Shown in pieces: positions 8,118 through 20,196 of a stretch of DNA of 64,000 nucleotides. Under the pieces are notes generated by a model. That model was not told the origin of the DNA. It worked only from the letters and a program-made list of their open reading frames with translations, and did no database searches. The position numbers and the translations under genes were made by a program. This DNA comes from SZAS-103 sp038316385. GTDB lineage: Bacteria > Pseudomonadota > Gammaproteobacteria > Xanthomonadales > Xanthomonadaceae. Location: contig JBBQAN010000002.1 of the NCBI GenBank assembly GCA_038316385.1, positions 124,001 through 188,000 on the forward strand, written 5' to 3'. Within the stretch, counting starts at the first letter, position 1. Every line of letters begins with the position of its first letter.

Positions 8118-10343
8118 GTGAACATTTTCGCAGACTCCAATCCCGATCCAGCCAGTACGCCCGCAGATACCGCTGATGCGCCTTTCCAGCACTGGCTGGC
8201 AGCGCATGCGGGCGGATCGGCACGTGGCGCACTGTCGGCACTGGATGCCATAACGCAGCCAACGATCGATCGCTCTGCGGCGCATGCGCTGCTCGCGTGC
8301 CTGAAGCTGCTCGTGATGCTGCGCGCCGACGAAGAGGTGCTGCTCGCGGCGATTCTGCATGCGCTACCGGAATGGCGGCAGCGTCTTGCCGCGCTCGAAC
8401 CGGTCGCGCGTGCGCGCGTGCAGGCGCTGCTCGATAGTCAGCATGCAGCCGAACAGGTGTGGACGCTGCACGCGGGCCGCGCCAGACACGTGGGCGCCGA
8501 AGGATTGCGGCGCCTGCTGCTGGCGCTGGTGCGCGATCTGCGCGCGGTCCCGATCCTGCTCTCGCGCCAGCTTGTGCGGATGCGCGGAGCGGCAGAATTG
8601 CCGGAAACCGAACGCATCGCGCTCGCCCAACTGAGCGCTGACATCCACGCGCCGCTCGCGAACCGGCTCGGCATCTGGCAGCTCAAGTGGGAACTCGAAG
8701 ACCTCGCGTTCCGCTTCCTGCAACCCGATACCTACAAGCGTATCGCGCGCCTGCTCGACGAAAAACGCGGCGACCGCGAACGTTTCATCGAGGACGTGAA
8801 AGCGCGTATTCGTTCCGCATTGAGTGAAGCGGACATTCGTTCGGATGTCGCCGGTCGTCCGAAGCACATCTTCAGCATCTGGAAGAAGATGCAACGCAAG
8901 GACGTGCCGTTCGGTGAGTTGTACGACGTGCGCGCCGTGCGCGTGCTGGTGGACGACCTTGCGACCTGCTACTCCGCGCTGGGCATTGTGCATCAACTGT
9001 GGCCGCCGGTGCCGTCGGAGTTCGACGATTACATTGCCAATCCGAAGGGGAACAATTACCGCTCGCTGCACACGGCGGTGATCGGCCCCGAAGGACGCAC
9101 TCTGGAAGTGCAAATCCGCACCCACGACATGCACGCACATTCCGAACTCGGTGTCGCTGCGCATTGGCGCTACAAGGAAGGTCAAGGCGGGTCAGGCCAA
9201 AGCGGCGGATCGAACAGCGCGGACGCCGGTTTCGAACGCAAGCTCACCTGGATGCGGCAGCTGCTAGAGCGCACCGAAGCCGATGCGGGCGACGAGGATG
9301 CTTTGCTCGCGGGGCTGCGCACCGATCTGATCGAGGATCGCGTCTATCTACTCACTCCCAAGGGGGAAGTCGTGGATTTGCCGCGCGGCGGAACCGTGCT
9401 CGACTTCGCCTACCACGTGCATACCGAAGTCGGGCATCGCTGCCGCGGCGCGAAGGTCAACGGTCGCATCGTGCCGCTGAATTTTCAGCCGAATACCGGA
9501 GATCGCGTCGAGATCCTCACCGCGAAAACGTCCGAGCCGCGTCGCGACTGGTTGATGACCGGCGGCGGGTTCCTCGCCAGCGCGCGCTCGCGCGACAAAG
9601 TACGCGCGTGGTTTCATAAACTCGATCGCGCGCGCAATCTGCAGGCCGGGCGCGAACTGCTCGAACGCGAACTCAAACGGCTTGCGTTGCATCAGTCCGA
9701 TCTTGCGCCGGCGCTGACGAAGTTTCATCTGGCGAGCATCGACGAGTTGCATGTCGCGGTCGCGCTCGGCGACATCGGCCCGAGCCAGGTCGCGCGCGCG
9801 CTGCACGATCATGCGCAGGCGCAGTTGCGCGGCGACGAGTCGGAACGGATGGCAGCGATTCGTGCGGAAGCGAAGCTGCGGCCCGCGCGGCCGAGCGATG
9901 GTTTCATCGTCGAAGGCGTCGGCAACCTCCTCACCCAGATCGCGCGTTGTTGCCAGCCGGTCGCTGGCGATGCGATCGCCGGATATCTAACGCGTGCGCG
10001 CGGCGTGAGTATCCATCGCGAAAGTTGCGCGGCGTTGCAGCGGTTGCTCACGCGCGAACCAGATCGCCTGCTGCCGGTGGAGTGGGGCGAACGCGGCGAT
10101 GGAAGTTACAGCGTGGATGTGCAGGTGCGCGGCTTCGATCGCAAGGGTTTGCTGAAGGATCTCGCCAACCTGATCGCACAGCAGGGAGTGCATGTGTTGG
10201 CGGTCAACAGCCGAATGGAAGCAGCGCGCGGACTGGTCGAGATCGCGTTCACGTTGAAGGTGCGCAACTTCGATCAACTTGGACAATTGCTCGGTCGCCT
10301 AAACGCGGTGCCAGGCGTGGACGACGTGCGACGCCTGGGTTGA
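8118..10343 (+). CDS. relA: GTP pyrophosphokinase RelA (synthetase-only type)
   Basis: A 741-residue long RSH protein that makes (p)ppGpp on amino-acid starvation at the ribosome. Domain order is a degenerate HD region (residues about 20-190, with no His-Asp pair of the hydrolase), synthetase (about 235-380), TGS (about 405-470) and a C-terminal ACT domain (about 665-738). The synthetase loop reads EFDDYIANPKGNNYRSLH near residue 301, which is the EXDD form typical of monofunctional RelA rather than the RXKD form of bifunctional Rel/SpoT. So this copy probably only synthesises the alarmone; a SpoT should exist elsewhere. The start is GTG at 8118. It is followed 41 bases later by the TPR gene. 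Confidence 0.93.
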   Translation: MNIFADSNPDPASTPADTADAPFQHWLAAHAGGSARGALSALDAITQPTIDRSAAHALLACLKLLVMLRADEEVLLAAILHALPEWRQRLAALEPVARARVQALLDSQHAAEQVWTLHAGRARHVGAEGLRRLLLALVRDLRAVPILLSRQLVRMRGAAELPETERIALAQLSADIHAPLANRLGIWQLKWELEDLAFRFLQPDTYKRIARLLDEKRGDRERFIEDVKARIRSALSEADIRSDVAGRPKHIFSIWKKMQRKDVPFGELYDVRAVRVLVDDLATCYSALGIVHQLWPPVPSEFDDYIANPKGNNYRSLHTAVIGPEGRTLEVQIRTHDMHAHSELGVAAHWRYKEGQGGSGQSGGSNSADAGFERKLTWMRQLLERTEADAGDEDALLAGLRTDLIEDRVYLLTPKGEVVDLPRGGTVLDFAYHVHTEVGHRCRGAKVNGRIVPLNFQPNTGDRVEILTAKTSEPRRDWLMTGGGFLASARSRDKVRAWFHKLDRARNLQAGRELLERELKRLALHQSDLAPALTKFHLASIDELHVAVALGDIGPSQVARALHDHAQAQLRGDESERMAAIRAEAKLRPARPSDGFIVEGVGNLLTQIARCCQPVAGDAIAGYLTRARGVSIHRESCAALQRLLTREPDRLLPVEWGERGDGSYSVDVQVRGFDRKGLLKDLANLIAQQGVHVLAVNSRMEAARGLVEIAFTLKVRNFDQLGQLLGRLNAVPGVDDVRRLG

Positions 10344-10384
10344 GAGCACTGCTATCCTTGTTGAATTCCGACTGTGGGAAGAAC

Positions 10385-11968
10385 ATGAGTGAGCGTCGCG
10401 ATCCGGTACTCGGTACGCTTCCAGAACTCGACGACGGGCGCGCAGATTCCATACGTGTGACCCGCAACGATGGGAAACATCCGCGCCGGGCATGGCGGTG
10501 GCTGCTTGGTATCGGCGCCGTTGCCGTGGTTGCGTCGGCGCTCGCGCTGCATCACTGGCGCGATGCGCTCGGCGCGCGGCTGGCGCCGCCGCCGCAGCAG
10601 ATCGACACGATGCGGCAGGCTGATTCGGCATTGCGCGCTGGCAACCTCACTGCTCCGGACGGACGCGGCGCACGCGAACTGTATCAAGCCGTGCTCGCGC
10701 GCGATCCGGATCGTCTCGCAGCGCGCGAAGGGCTGGTGCGCGTCGGCGCGGCAGCACTCGCACAGGCGCAGGCCGCATTGAAATCGCATCGTCCACAGGA
10801 TGCGCGCCGCGCGCTTGATCTGGCGCGCGATCTGGCGGTGCCGGTCGCCGATCTGCAGCCGGTCGAGGATGCATTGCAAAAAGGCAACGGCAGCGACGTT
10901 CAACTCGAGAATTTGCTGGCGCAGGCGGCTATGGCCGAGCACGCGGGTCATATCGACGATGGCGATGGCAGCGCGCTTGCGCTTTACCAGCAGGCGCTGG
11001 CGGCAGCGCCGGACAACTCGGTAGTGCTCGCGCGCCGGCAGGCATTGCTCGCGCGGATGCTGGACGGCATCGGTGGACTGCTTGCGCAGGGCGATGTCGC
11101 CGCTGCGCAAAAATTGGTCGATCGGGTGGCGGCGGTCGATCCGGGCGACTTGGATGTGCCGGCAGCGCGCGCGCGGCTTGGCGAAGCTGTGGAGCATCGT
11201 CAGAGCGCGCAGACGCACATGCTGAATACGGCCGATGCCGAGTTGCGCGGCGGTCGCGTCGATGCGGCGGTCGCCGCTTATCGCAAGGCCCTCGCGGACA
11301 TGCCGAACAATCCGCAGGCACGCGCGGGATTGCGTGCAGCCGGCGAAGCGCTGGTGCGCAAGTCCAATCGTGCTGTTGCGGATTTCGATTTCGCGCGTGC
11401 CCAATTCGCGCTTGCGCAGGCGCGCGCGTTGGCGCCTGATTTGCCGAGCTTGCGCGCCGCAGAGCAGCATTTGCTGCAGGCGAGCACGCATCGCATGAGC
11501 ATTCCTACCACAGCGAGCAAGGCAAAAATCAACGATTTGCTGGCTGCGGCCGATCACGCAATTGTGCGTGGCGAACTCGTCGATCCGCCCGGCGACAGCG
11601 CGTTCGACAAGTTGCGCGCCGCATCCGCGATCGCGCCGGGAGACCCACGCGTGATCGATGCGAGCAAGCAGTTCGTCGTCACCGCCGCGGCGTGTTACCA
11701 GCGCGAGATGGCCGGCAACCGTCTTGCGCGCGCCGAAGCATGCCTCGACGCGTTGATCGCGACCAAGCCGGCATACCCGAAACTGCAGTCCATGCGCCAG
11801 GAGCTTGTTGCGCGCTGGCTTGCGGTCGCCGACGAACGCATCGGCGCTGGCGAATTCGACACCGCGCAGCATGCGATCGCGTCCGCGCAGCGGTGGGCGC
11901 CGAACGATCCGGCGATTCCCGCGTTGCGCACGCGCCTGCAACAGGCGCGTGCCGGAGCGCATCGTTGA
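10385..11968 (+). CDS. Membrane-anchored tetratricopeptide-like repeat protein
   Basis: A 527-residue protein with an N-terminal cytoplasmic stretch of about 37 residues, one transmembrane helix (about 40-56, LLGIGAVAVVASALALHH) and a long Ala-rich helical region built of TPR-like units. A recurrent motif of the form G-x-L-x-x-P-x-G-x-x-A-x-x-L-Y-x-x-x-L-A-x-x-P occurs near residues 87-108, 189-211 and 396-420. The start is the ATG at 10385; the open frame reaches further upstream into relA, but only as a shadow. TPR proteins are binding scaffolds and no enzyme motif is seen. A related motif occurs in the linker of the kinase at 52205-54484. The function is unknown; it may be co-transcribed with relA. 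Confidence 0.8.
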   Translation: MSERRDPVLGTLPELDDGRADSIRVTRNDGKHPRRAWRWLLGIGAVAVVASALALHHWRDALGARLAPPPQQIDTMRQADSALRAGNLTAPDGRGARELYQAVLARDPDRLAAREGLVRVGAAALAQAQAALKSHRPQDARRALDLARDLAVPVADLQPVEDALQKGNGSDVQLENLLAQAAMAEHAGHIDDGDGSALALYQQALAAAPDNSVVLARRQALLARMLDGIGGLLAQGDVAAAQKLVDRVAAVDPGDLDVPAARARLGEAVEHRQSAQTHMLNTADAELRGGRVDAAVAAYRKALADMPNNPQARAGLRAAGEALVRKSNRAVADFDFARAQFALAQARALAPDLPSLRAAEQHLLQASTHRMSIPTTASKAKINDLLAAADHAIVRGELVDPPGDSAFDKLRAASAIAPGDPRVIDASKQFVVTAAACYQREMAGNRLARAEACLDALIATKPAYPKLQSMRQELVARWLAVADERIGAGEFDTAQHAIASAQRWAPNDPAIPALRTRLQQARAGAHR

Positions 11969-11985
11969 TGGGCGGTATCCATCAG

Positions 11986-12009
11986 CCCTCTCCGGCTGGC
12001 AGGAGAGGG
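11986..12009. repeat. CCCTCTCC/GGAGAGGG hairpin between convergent genes
   Basis: A perfect 8-base inverted repeat (11986-11993 and 12002-12009) with an 8-base loop lies between the TPR gene and the glycosyltransferase gene, which converge. It resembles the CCCTCTCC...GGAGAGGG elements scattered through xanthomonad intergenic regions. It may act as a transcription terminator or be a REP-like repeat. There is no U-tract directly after it. Confidence 0.5.
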
Positions 12010-12098
12010 TAGGTTGAAGATGTTATGCAACACGCAAGCACGCATCGTCTGAGCGTGTGTGCGCACAGCACTCGTTACACAAAAAAACCAGCGCACCT

Positions 12099-14234
12099 TC
12101 AGGCCAGAACGCGTCGCAACACCGCACGCGCCGCGTCGAACGAAAAATGCCGATCGATGTTTTCGCTGCCGTGCCGCGCGAGTTTCTCCCACAATGCGCG
12201 ATCGTCGTACAGGCGCAGCACCGCAGCAGCGAAATCCTGCGCATCGGCGCAGACCAGCACATCCACGCCATCGCGCAGATGCATGCCCTCGACTGCAGCG
12301 GGTGTGGCTACAACGGGTTGCCCGTGCGCCATGCTGAGATTGACCTTGCCCTTGACGCCTGCACCGTAGCGCAGTGGCGCGAGCCCGATCCTGCAGCCGT
12401 CCATGTACGGATTGAGATCGCGCACGTGGCCGTGCACGCGCACGCCGGGCAGTTTGTCGAGCGCCTGCACGTCGGCGGTCACGTCGCCGCCGATCAGGTG
12501 CAGCACGATGTCGTCGCGATACGCGCGGATCAGGGGGAAAATCTCGCGCACCATCCACAACGCCGCGTCCACATTCGGAGTGTGTCGAAAACCGCCGACC
12601 AACACGATGTCGCGGCGGCCGTCGAAGCCTGCGTGTTCGGTTTTGGCGCGATGCACATTCGACAGCACTTCGACCACAGCTTCGGGCGCTTCGCGCGCGA
12701 GCAGATCGCGTTCGACCGGGCTCACGACCAGGGTGAGGTCGGATGCGCGGATCAATGCCAATTCGCGTTCGCGGGTCTGTTGTGCGCTGCGCATCGACAT
12801 CGGATCGCCGGCATTTTCCGCCGCGCGTTGCTCTCGCAGATAGTGCAGATCCACGGTGTCGAACACAAAGCGCGCCTTTGGCGAATAGCGCCGCGCCAAG
12901 GCTAGGTAATTGCCTGCCGTGAAATGACGACTGGCGATGATGATGTCGAACTCTGCGCCATGTTTTGCGAACCATCCGGGCGCATTCCGAATCCACGGTT
13001 TCCACCAGACCTGCACGCCGAGTTGCTGCAATTCGCTGGTGTAACCGCCATCGTGCGCGAGGTTGTCGGCAAAGAATGTGACCGCGCAGTTTTCTTCCAG
13101 CAACAGCCGCATCAAGTTGATCATGCGCAGCGAACCGGAATCGCGATCCGGCATCGGCGTGCTCGCGTCGATCATCAGCACGCGCCGCGTCGCGCGATGC
13201 TCGCAGGCGCGGCGGATATCGCTGGCAGGCGCCGGATGCGCTGCGAGCGTGTCGTGCCAGCGCGTGCGAAATTTCTGCTGGTTCGCGATCTGATACGCCT
13301 TGATGCCCGAACCGGTATCGGTACCCGAGGAGATGCCCTCGAAATGCACCACCGTCGCGGCGGGCTGGTACAGCACCTGTAGTCCTTCAGCGCGTACCTT
13401 CATCGCGAGATCGGTGTCCTCGTAATAGGCGGGCGCGTAATGCGCGTCGAAGCCGCCCAGTTGATCGAATAATGCGCGCGGCACTGCGATCGCAGCGCCC
13501 GAGCAATAGTCGGCTTCGCGCACGTAGTTGTATGCCGGCGCTGCGGGATGGTCGAAGCGTCCATAATTCCAGCCCGATCCGTCGTTGAAAACGATGCCGC
13601 CGGCTTCCTGCAGGCGACCATCGGGATAGACGAGCTTCGCGCCGACCAACCCCGCATGCGGATGCGCATCGAACGTGCCGATCAATGCATCGAGCCAGCC
13701 GGGCTGCACTGCGGTGTCGTTGTTGAGGAACACCAGATATTCGCCGCGCGCCAGCGCCGCACCCGCGTTGCAAGCACCGATGAAACCAAGATTCGTTGGG
13801 TTGCGGTGATAGCGGACGCCCGCGATCTCGGACATGCGCTGCGCGGTTTCGTCCGTCGAGGCATCGTCAACCACGATGACTTCAAAGCCGGTCCTCTGAA
13901 CGCAATCGGCGAGTGCACGCAGGCAGACCAGAGTGTGGTCGAAGTGGTTATGGACGGGCACCACGATGCTCGCCAGCGGCGTTGACGCGCACGGCAGCCT
14001 GAACGGTGCAAACGCGCTGCTGGCCGGTATCCGAAGCGCTGCTGCCACCTCCGCGCCCGGCTTGCGGAACTCCAGCAAGACACGCCGCAGCGTGTTGTGC
14101 AAACCGCGTTGGCGCAGGCTGGCGCCGGTTCTGACCAATGCACCAGACCATTTTTTCCACGCGAATGCGATACGCGCGAACAAATCCGTCGTGTGACGAT
14201 GCAACCAGCCGGGGGATTGTGGCGTCGTGATCAT
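12099..14234 (-). CDS. Two-domain glycosyltransferase (GT2 plus GT4-like)
   Basis: A 711-residue cytoplasmic glycosyltransferase with two catalytic modules. The N-terminal half is a GT-A fold of family 2: ASIVVPVHNHFDHTLVCL, a VVDDAST aspartate pair, NPTNLGFIGACNAGA and the metal-binding FLNNDTAVQPGW. The C-terminal half (from about residue 360) looks like a GT-B family 4 transferase, with VLMIDASTPMPDRDSGS at its start and YGAGVKGKVNLSMAHGQPVVAT near its end. Such fusions usually build O-antigen or other surface glycans, but no other polysaccharide genes surround it here. The ATG at 14234 was chosen; an in-frame TTG at 14261 would add nine residues. A minus-strand run of seven T follows about ten bases past the stop, without a strong hairpin. 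Confidence 0.85.
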   Translation of the reverse strand: MITTPQSPGWLHRHTTDLFARIAFAWKKWSGALVRTGASLRQRGLHNTLRRVLLEFRKPGAEVAAALRIPASSAFAPFRLPCASTPLASIVVPVHNHFDHTLVCLRALADCVQRTGFEVIVVDDASTDETAQRMSEIAGVRYHRNPTNLGFIGACNAGAALARGEYLVFLNNDTAVQPGWLDALIGTFDAHPHAGLVGAKLVYPDGRLQEAGGIVFNDGSGWNYGRFDHPAAPAYNYVREADYCSGAAIAVPRALFDQLGGFDAHYAPAYYEDTDLAMKVRAEGLQVLYQPAATVVHFEGISSGTDTGSGIKAYQIANQQKFRTRWHDTLAAHPAPASDIRRACEHRATRRVLMIDASTPMPDRDSGSLRMINLMRLLLEENCAVTFFADNLAHDGGYTSELQQLGVQVWWKPWIRNAPGWFAKHGAEFDIIIASRHFTAGNYLALARRYSPKARFVFDTVDLHYLREQRAAENAGDPMSMRSAQQTRERELALIRASDLTLVVSPVERDLLAREAPEAVVEVLSNVHRAKTEHAGFDGRRDIVLVGGFRHTPNVDAALWMVREIFPLIRAYRDDIVLHLIGGDVTADVQALDKLPGVRVHGHVRDLNPYMDGCRIGLAPLRYGAGVKGKVNLSMAHGQPVVATPAAVEGMHLRDGVDVLVCADAQDFAAAVLRLYDDRALWEKLARHGSENIDRHFSFDAARAVLRRVLA

Positions 14235-14405
14235 GCGTAATTGAATGAAGACAGTGTGCAAGGTTACAGCCCGAGAAGTAATGGCGACAGACGATCGTCA
14301 TCGGGTGCATGCGGGGTTGTAAATGCTGCGCCAGCCGCCACGGAGGCAAGGGGAAAGCACTCTCGACACCCTGTTAGACTTCGCGCCAGCAAGGCGGGAG
14401 AACCA

Positions 14406-16903
<2,498 letters not shown>

Positions 16904-16907
<4 letters not shown>

Positions 16908-17491
16908 GGAAGTTTTCGGACATGAGGTCAACTGCGCCTGCGAACGCGATCCGTACCGGACGCAGATACACGCTGCAGTGTTCAGCGATGTTGCTGCTCG
17001 TGGGTGTCATCAACGCTTGTTCGACCAATGCGCCGCCGGCATCGACGAGCAATCTGCGCGACGCGCTGCCCGAACCGCGCGAGATGGTCGCGCAAGTGCG
17101 CGCAGCCGGCGTTTCAACCGCGACCGAGCTGCAAGTCACGCCGCTGCGCGATCCGCAGGTCGAAGATTTGCGCGCGCACGCGACCAAGCTTGAAACGCAA
17201 ACGGACATCGCCGGCGCAGCGCAGTCGATCGCGCAGGCGATGGCGCTGGTTCCCGGCGATCCCGAGCTGCTGCAACAAGCCGCCGAATACGCGCTGTACC
17301 AGAAGGACTGGACGCATGCGGATTCCTTCGCGCTGCAGTCGTACGATCGTGGACCTAAACTGGGGCCGTTGTGCCGGCGCAACTGGACGACGCTGCGCTT
17401 TGTGCGGCTTGCGCACGGCGATGCAATCGGCGTGCAGGCTGCCACCCAACAGATCGCGACCTGCACGATCGCGCCACCGGTACGGATGTAG
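16904..17491 (+). CDS. TPR-like lipoprotein downstream of PBP1B
   Basis: A 195-residue probable lipoprotein: after a hydrophobic stretch comes the lipobox VINAC with Cys39. The mature part is helical, with TPR-like packing at about residues 90-180 (AGAAQSIAQAMALVPGDPELLQQAAEYALYQKDWTHAD). Its start overlaps the mrcB stop by four bases, so it is almost certainly made together with PBP1B. By analogy a lipoprotein encoded here could be an outer-membrane partner of PBP1B, as LpoB is in enterics, but it shows no clear LpoB sequence and this is only a hypothesis. A second ATG at 16922 would give a shorter signal sequence. The gene ends three bases before the probable start of the helicase gene. Confidence 0.75.
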
Positions 17492-17493
17492 CC

Positions 17494-19464
17494 TTGTCGC
17501 TTGCGGAACTTACGCGCGGTGCGCTCGCCAATGATGGTCCGCTCGCGCAGCGATTGGCGGGCTATACGCCGCGAGCCGCGCAGGCGCGGCTCGCCGAGGC
17601 GATCGCGGATGCGTTCGAACATCGTGGTTGTCTGATCGCCGAAGCGGGCACCGGCACTGGCAAGACTTACGCATATCTGGTGCCTGCACTACTGTCTGGG
17701 CAGCGCGTGATCATCTCGACCGGAACGCGTGCGTTGCAGGACCAGCTCTACCACCGCGACCTGCCGCGCGTGCGCGAGGCGCTTGGCATCGGCCTGCGCA
17801 GCGCGCTGTTGAAAGGCCGCGCGAATTACCTGTGCCTTTATCGAATGAATCAGGCGAAGGGCGAGCCGCGCTTCCAGTCGCGCGAATCGATCGCGCAATT
17901 TCAGCGCGTCGTTGCGTGGTCGTCGCGCACCATACGCGGCGACCTTGCCGAACTTGCAGACATGCCGGAAGACACACCGCTATTGCCGCAGATCACCTCG
18001 ACATCCGAGAATTGCCTCGGCAGCGAATGCCCGTTCTGGAGCGAGTGCTTCGTTGTCAAAGCGCGCGCGGAGGCACAAAGCGCCGATATCGTGGTCGTCA
18101 ATCACCACCTCCTGCTAGCCGATCTTGCGATCAAGCAGGAAGGCTTCGGCGAAATCCTGCCGGGCGCAAACGCGTTCGTGCTCGACGAAGCGCATCAGTT
18201 GCCGGAGCTCGCCGCGCAATTTTTCGGCGAAGCGATCGGCGCGCGCCAGCTCAACGATCTCGCGCGCGATGCATTGTCCGAATGCGCGAACGTGACTGCT
18301 GCGATCGCGACGATTCAGCAACCTGCGCGTGGACTGGAACATGCCGTACGCGTGCTACGCCTCGAACTCGACGCGTTGCCGCAGCGCGGCACGCACCTGC
18401 GCCTGCGCACGCATGCCAAAGCGGTCGAGGCGCTGAACGATCTTGATGCTGCACTCGAGCAACTCGCCGAAGCGTTGTCGGTTTTGGGCGAAGCCTCGCC
18501 GGGTTTTTCTGCGGCGTCCGAGCGTGCGAAGTTGCAACGTCAACGACTCGCGCGTTGGCGCGATGGAGATGACGATGATGTACGTTGGTACGAGCTCACA
18601 CCGCGCGGTTTCATCCTTCAACGCACACCGCTGGATGTGTCCGTGCCGTTGCGAAATTTTCGCATAGCCAGTCGCGCGGCATGGATTTTCACCTCGGCGA
18701 CGCTTGCGGTCGATGGCGATTTCAATCACATCGCACAACGACTTGGCCTCGACGAACCGACGACCTTGCTGCAACCGAGTCCATTCGACTGGAAGAGACG
18801 AGCCCTCTGCTATCTGCCGCGCGGCCTTCCAGAACCCAACCAGCGCGACTACGTTCGCGCATTGATCGATGCTTTGCGACCGGTTCTGCAGGCATCGGCA
18901 GGGCGCGCGTTTTTGCTGTTCACGTCGCACCGCGCGTTGCGCGACGCGGCCGATTTGCTGGCGAACGATCCGTGGCCGCTGTTCGTGCAGGGCACCGCGC
19001 CGCGCAACGTGCTGCTCGATCGTTTCCGCGCCTCGGGCAATGGCGTGCTGCTAGGTGCGGCGAGCTTCTGGGAAGGAGTTGACGTGCCCGGCGACGCGTT
19101 GTCGGTAGTCGCGATCGATCGCCTGCCGTTTGCAGCGCCCGACGATCCGGTGCTCGAAGCGCGGCTGGACGCGGTGCGTCGTGCAGGTGGTAATCCGTTC
19201 CGCGATGAGCAGCTTCCGACTGCGGTGATCTCGCTCAAGCAGGGGGCGGGCCGGCTGATCAGAAGTTTCGAGGATCGCGGCTTGCTGGTGCTGTGCGATC
19301 CGCGCCTGCTCGGGAAATCCTACGGACGCGTGTTCTTCGACAGCCTGCCTCCGTTGCCGCGCACGCGCGAACTCGCCGACGCGCAGGCTTTTTTTGCACC
19401 GGAATCGCGGGTGCAGGAATCGCCCATCGATAGCGCATACGATTCGCAGGAGCATTGGTTGTGA
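17494..19464 (+). CDS. DinG/YoaA-family iron-sulfur DNA helicase
   Basis: A 5'-3' superfamily 2 XPD-like helicase of about 656 residues, close in length to YoaA. Walker A (AEAGTGTGKTYAYLVPAL) is near residues 49-66. Four cysteines that could hold a 4Fe-4S cluster are visible as YLCLYR, then ENCLGSECPFWSECF. The DEAH box reads VLDEAHQLPELA. The C-terminal helicase half contains GAASFWEGVDVPG and ends with KQGAGRLIRSFEDRGLL, both typical of DinG/YoaA. The start is uncertain: TTG at 17494 fits just after the preceding stop, while the frame is open further upstream into the lipoprotein gene. DNA repair is the expected role. tsaB follows 13 bases later. Confidence 0.88.
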   Translation: MSLAELTRGALANDGPLAQRLAGYTPRAAQARLAEAIADAFEHRGCLIAEAGTGTGKTYAYLVPALLSGQRVIISTGTRALQDQLYHRDLPRVREALGIGLRSALLKGRANYLCLYRMNQAKGEPRFQSRESIAQFQRVVAWSSRTIRGDLAELADMPEDTPLLPQITSTSENCLGSECPFWSECFVVKARAEAQSADIVVVNHHLLLADLAIKQEGFGEILPGANAFVLDEAHQLPELAAQFFGEAIGARQLNDLARDALSECANVTAAIATIQQPARGLEHAVRVLRLELDALPQRGTHLRLRTHAKAVEALNDLDAALEQLAEALSVLGEASPGFSAASERAKLQRQRLARWRDGDDDDVRWYELTPRGFILQRTPLDVSVPLRNFRIASRAAWIFTSATLAVDGDFNHIAQRLGLDEPTTLLQPSPFDWKRRALCYLPRGLPEPNQRDYVRALIDALRPVLQASAGRAFLLFTSHRALRDAADLLANDPWPLFVQGTAPRNVLLDRFRASGNGVLLGAASFWEGVDVPGDALSVVAIDRLPFAAPDDPVLEARLDAVRRAGGNPFRDEQLPTAVISLKQGAGRLIRSFEDRGLLVLCDPRLLGKSYGRVFFDSLPPLPRTRELADAQAFFAPESRVQESPIDSAYDSQEHWL

Positions 19465-19477
19465 AGGTGAGCGCGCC

Positions 19478-20167
19478 ATGAAACTACTCGCCATCGAAAC
19501 CGCCACCGAAGCCTGTTCGGTCGCGCTGTGGATCGACGGTGCGGTGCGTGAGCGTTACGAGATCGCGCCTCGCCGACATACCGAACTCGTGTTGCCGTGG
19601 GCTGATGCCTTGCTCGCCGAATCCGGCATCGTGAAATCGCAACTCGATGCGATCGCTGTCGGTCGCGGGCCGGGCGCGTTCACCGGCGTGCGCCTGGCGA
19701 TCGCAATCGCACAGGGTATTGCGCTCGCGCTGGGTCGGCCGATCGTTGCGATCTCCACACTGGCAGCGCTGGCGATGCAAAGCGATGCCGAACGCATGAT
19801 CGCCGCAATCGACGCACGCATGGGCGAGATTTATTCCGGATCGTTCGCGCGCGATGCCGATGGATTGATCACGGCACTCGATGCCGAGCGCCTCGCGCGT
19901 CCCGACGCAGTGGAGCTGCCGCACGATCGCGATTGGGTTGGCGTCGGCAGCGGATTCGCGGCCGCCGATGGCGCGCTTGTGCGTTCACTCGGCGATCATT
20001 TGCTGCGTTGCGACGCGGCTGCACTTCCGCATGCTGCGGATGTCGCCCGGCTCGCCGCGCGCGCATTCGCCAACGGCGAAGCGATCGCGCCGGAATACAT
20101 CGAACCGGCGTATTTGCGCAACAACGTCGCGCTGACCCTCATCGAACAGAAAGCGTCGCGCGGCTGA
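19478..20167 (+). CDS. tsaB: tRNA threonylcarbamoyladenosine biosynthesis protein TsaB
   Basis: A 229-residue protein of the ASKHA fold that pairs with TsaD, TsaE and TsaC to make the t6A modification at position 37 of ANN-decoding tRNAs. The N-terminal MKLLAIETATEACSVAL and the GRGPGAFTGVRLAIAIAQG segment (about residues 65-83) are hallmarks of TsaB. The ATG at 19478 matches the usual start; the longer frame upstream lies in the helicase gene. It is the last gene of the mrcB-lipoprotein-helicase-tsaB run and converges with the small membrane protein gene at 20197. Confidence 0.93.
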   Translation: MKLLAIETATEACSVALWIDGAVRERYEIAPRRHTELVLPWADALLAESGIVKSQLDAIAVGRGPGAFTGVRLAIAIAQGIALALGRPIVAISTLAALAMQSDAERMIAAIDARMGEIYSGSFARDADGLITALDAERLARPDAVELPHDRDWVGVGSGFAAADGALVRSLGDHLLRCDAAALPHAADVARLAARAFANGEAIAPEYIEPAYLRNNVALTLIEQKASRG

Positions 20168-20196
20168 TCGCACGCGCGACGGTCGCGAATCGCGCC

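Noticed and set aside
8364..9185. 273-codon frame antisense to relA
   Set aside because: Shadow of the synthetase region; no independent support.
10352..11962. 536-codon open frame opposite the TPR gene
   Set aside because: Its translation is Arg/Cys-rich with no domain, it lies wholly antisense to a gene with clear helix and repeat structure, and long shadow frames are expected at this GC content.
11695..13005. 436-codon minus-strand frame across the TPR and glycosyltransferase genes
   Set aside because: It shadows two real genes, has low-complexity Arg-rich content and no recognisable fold.
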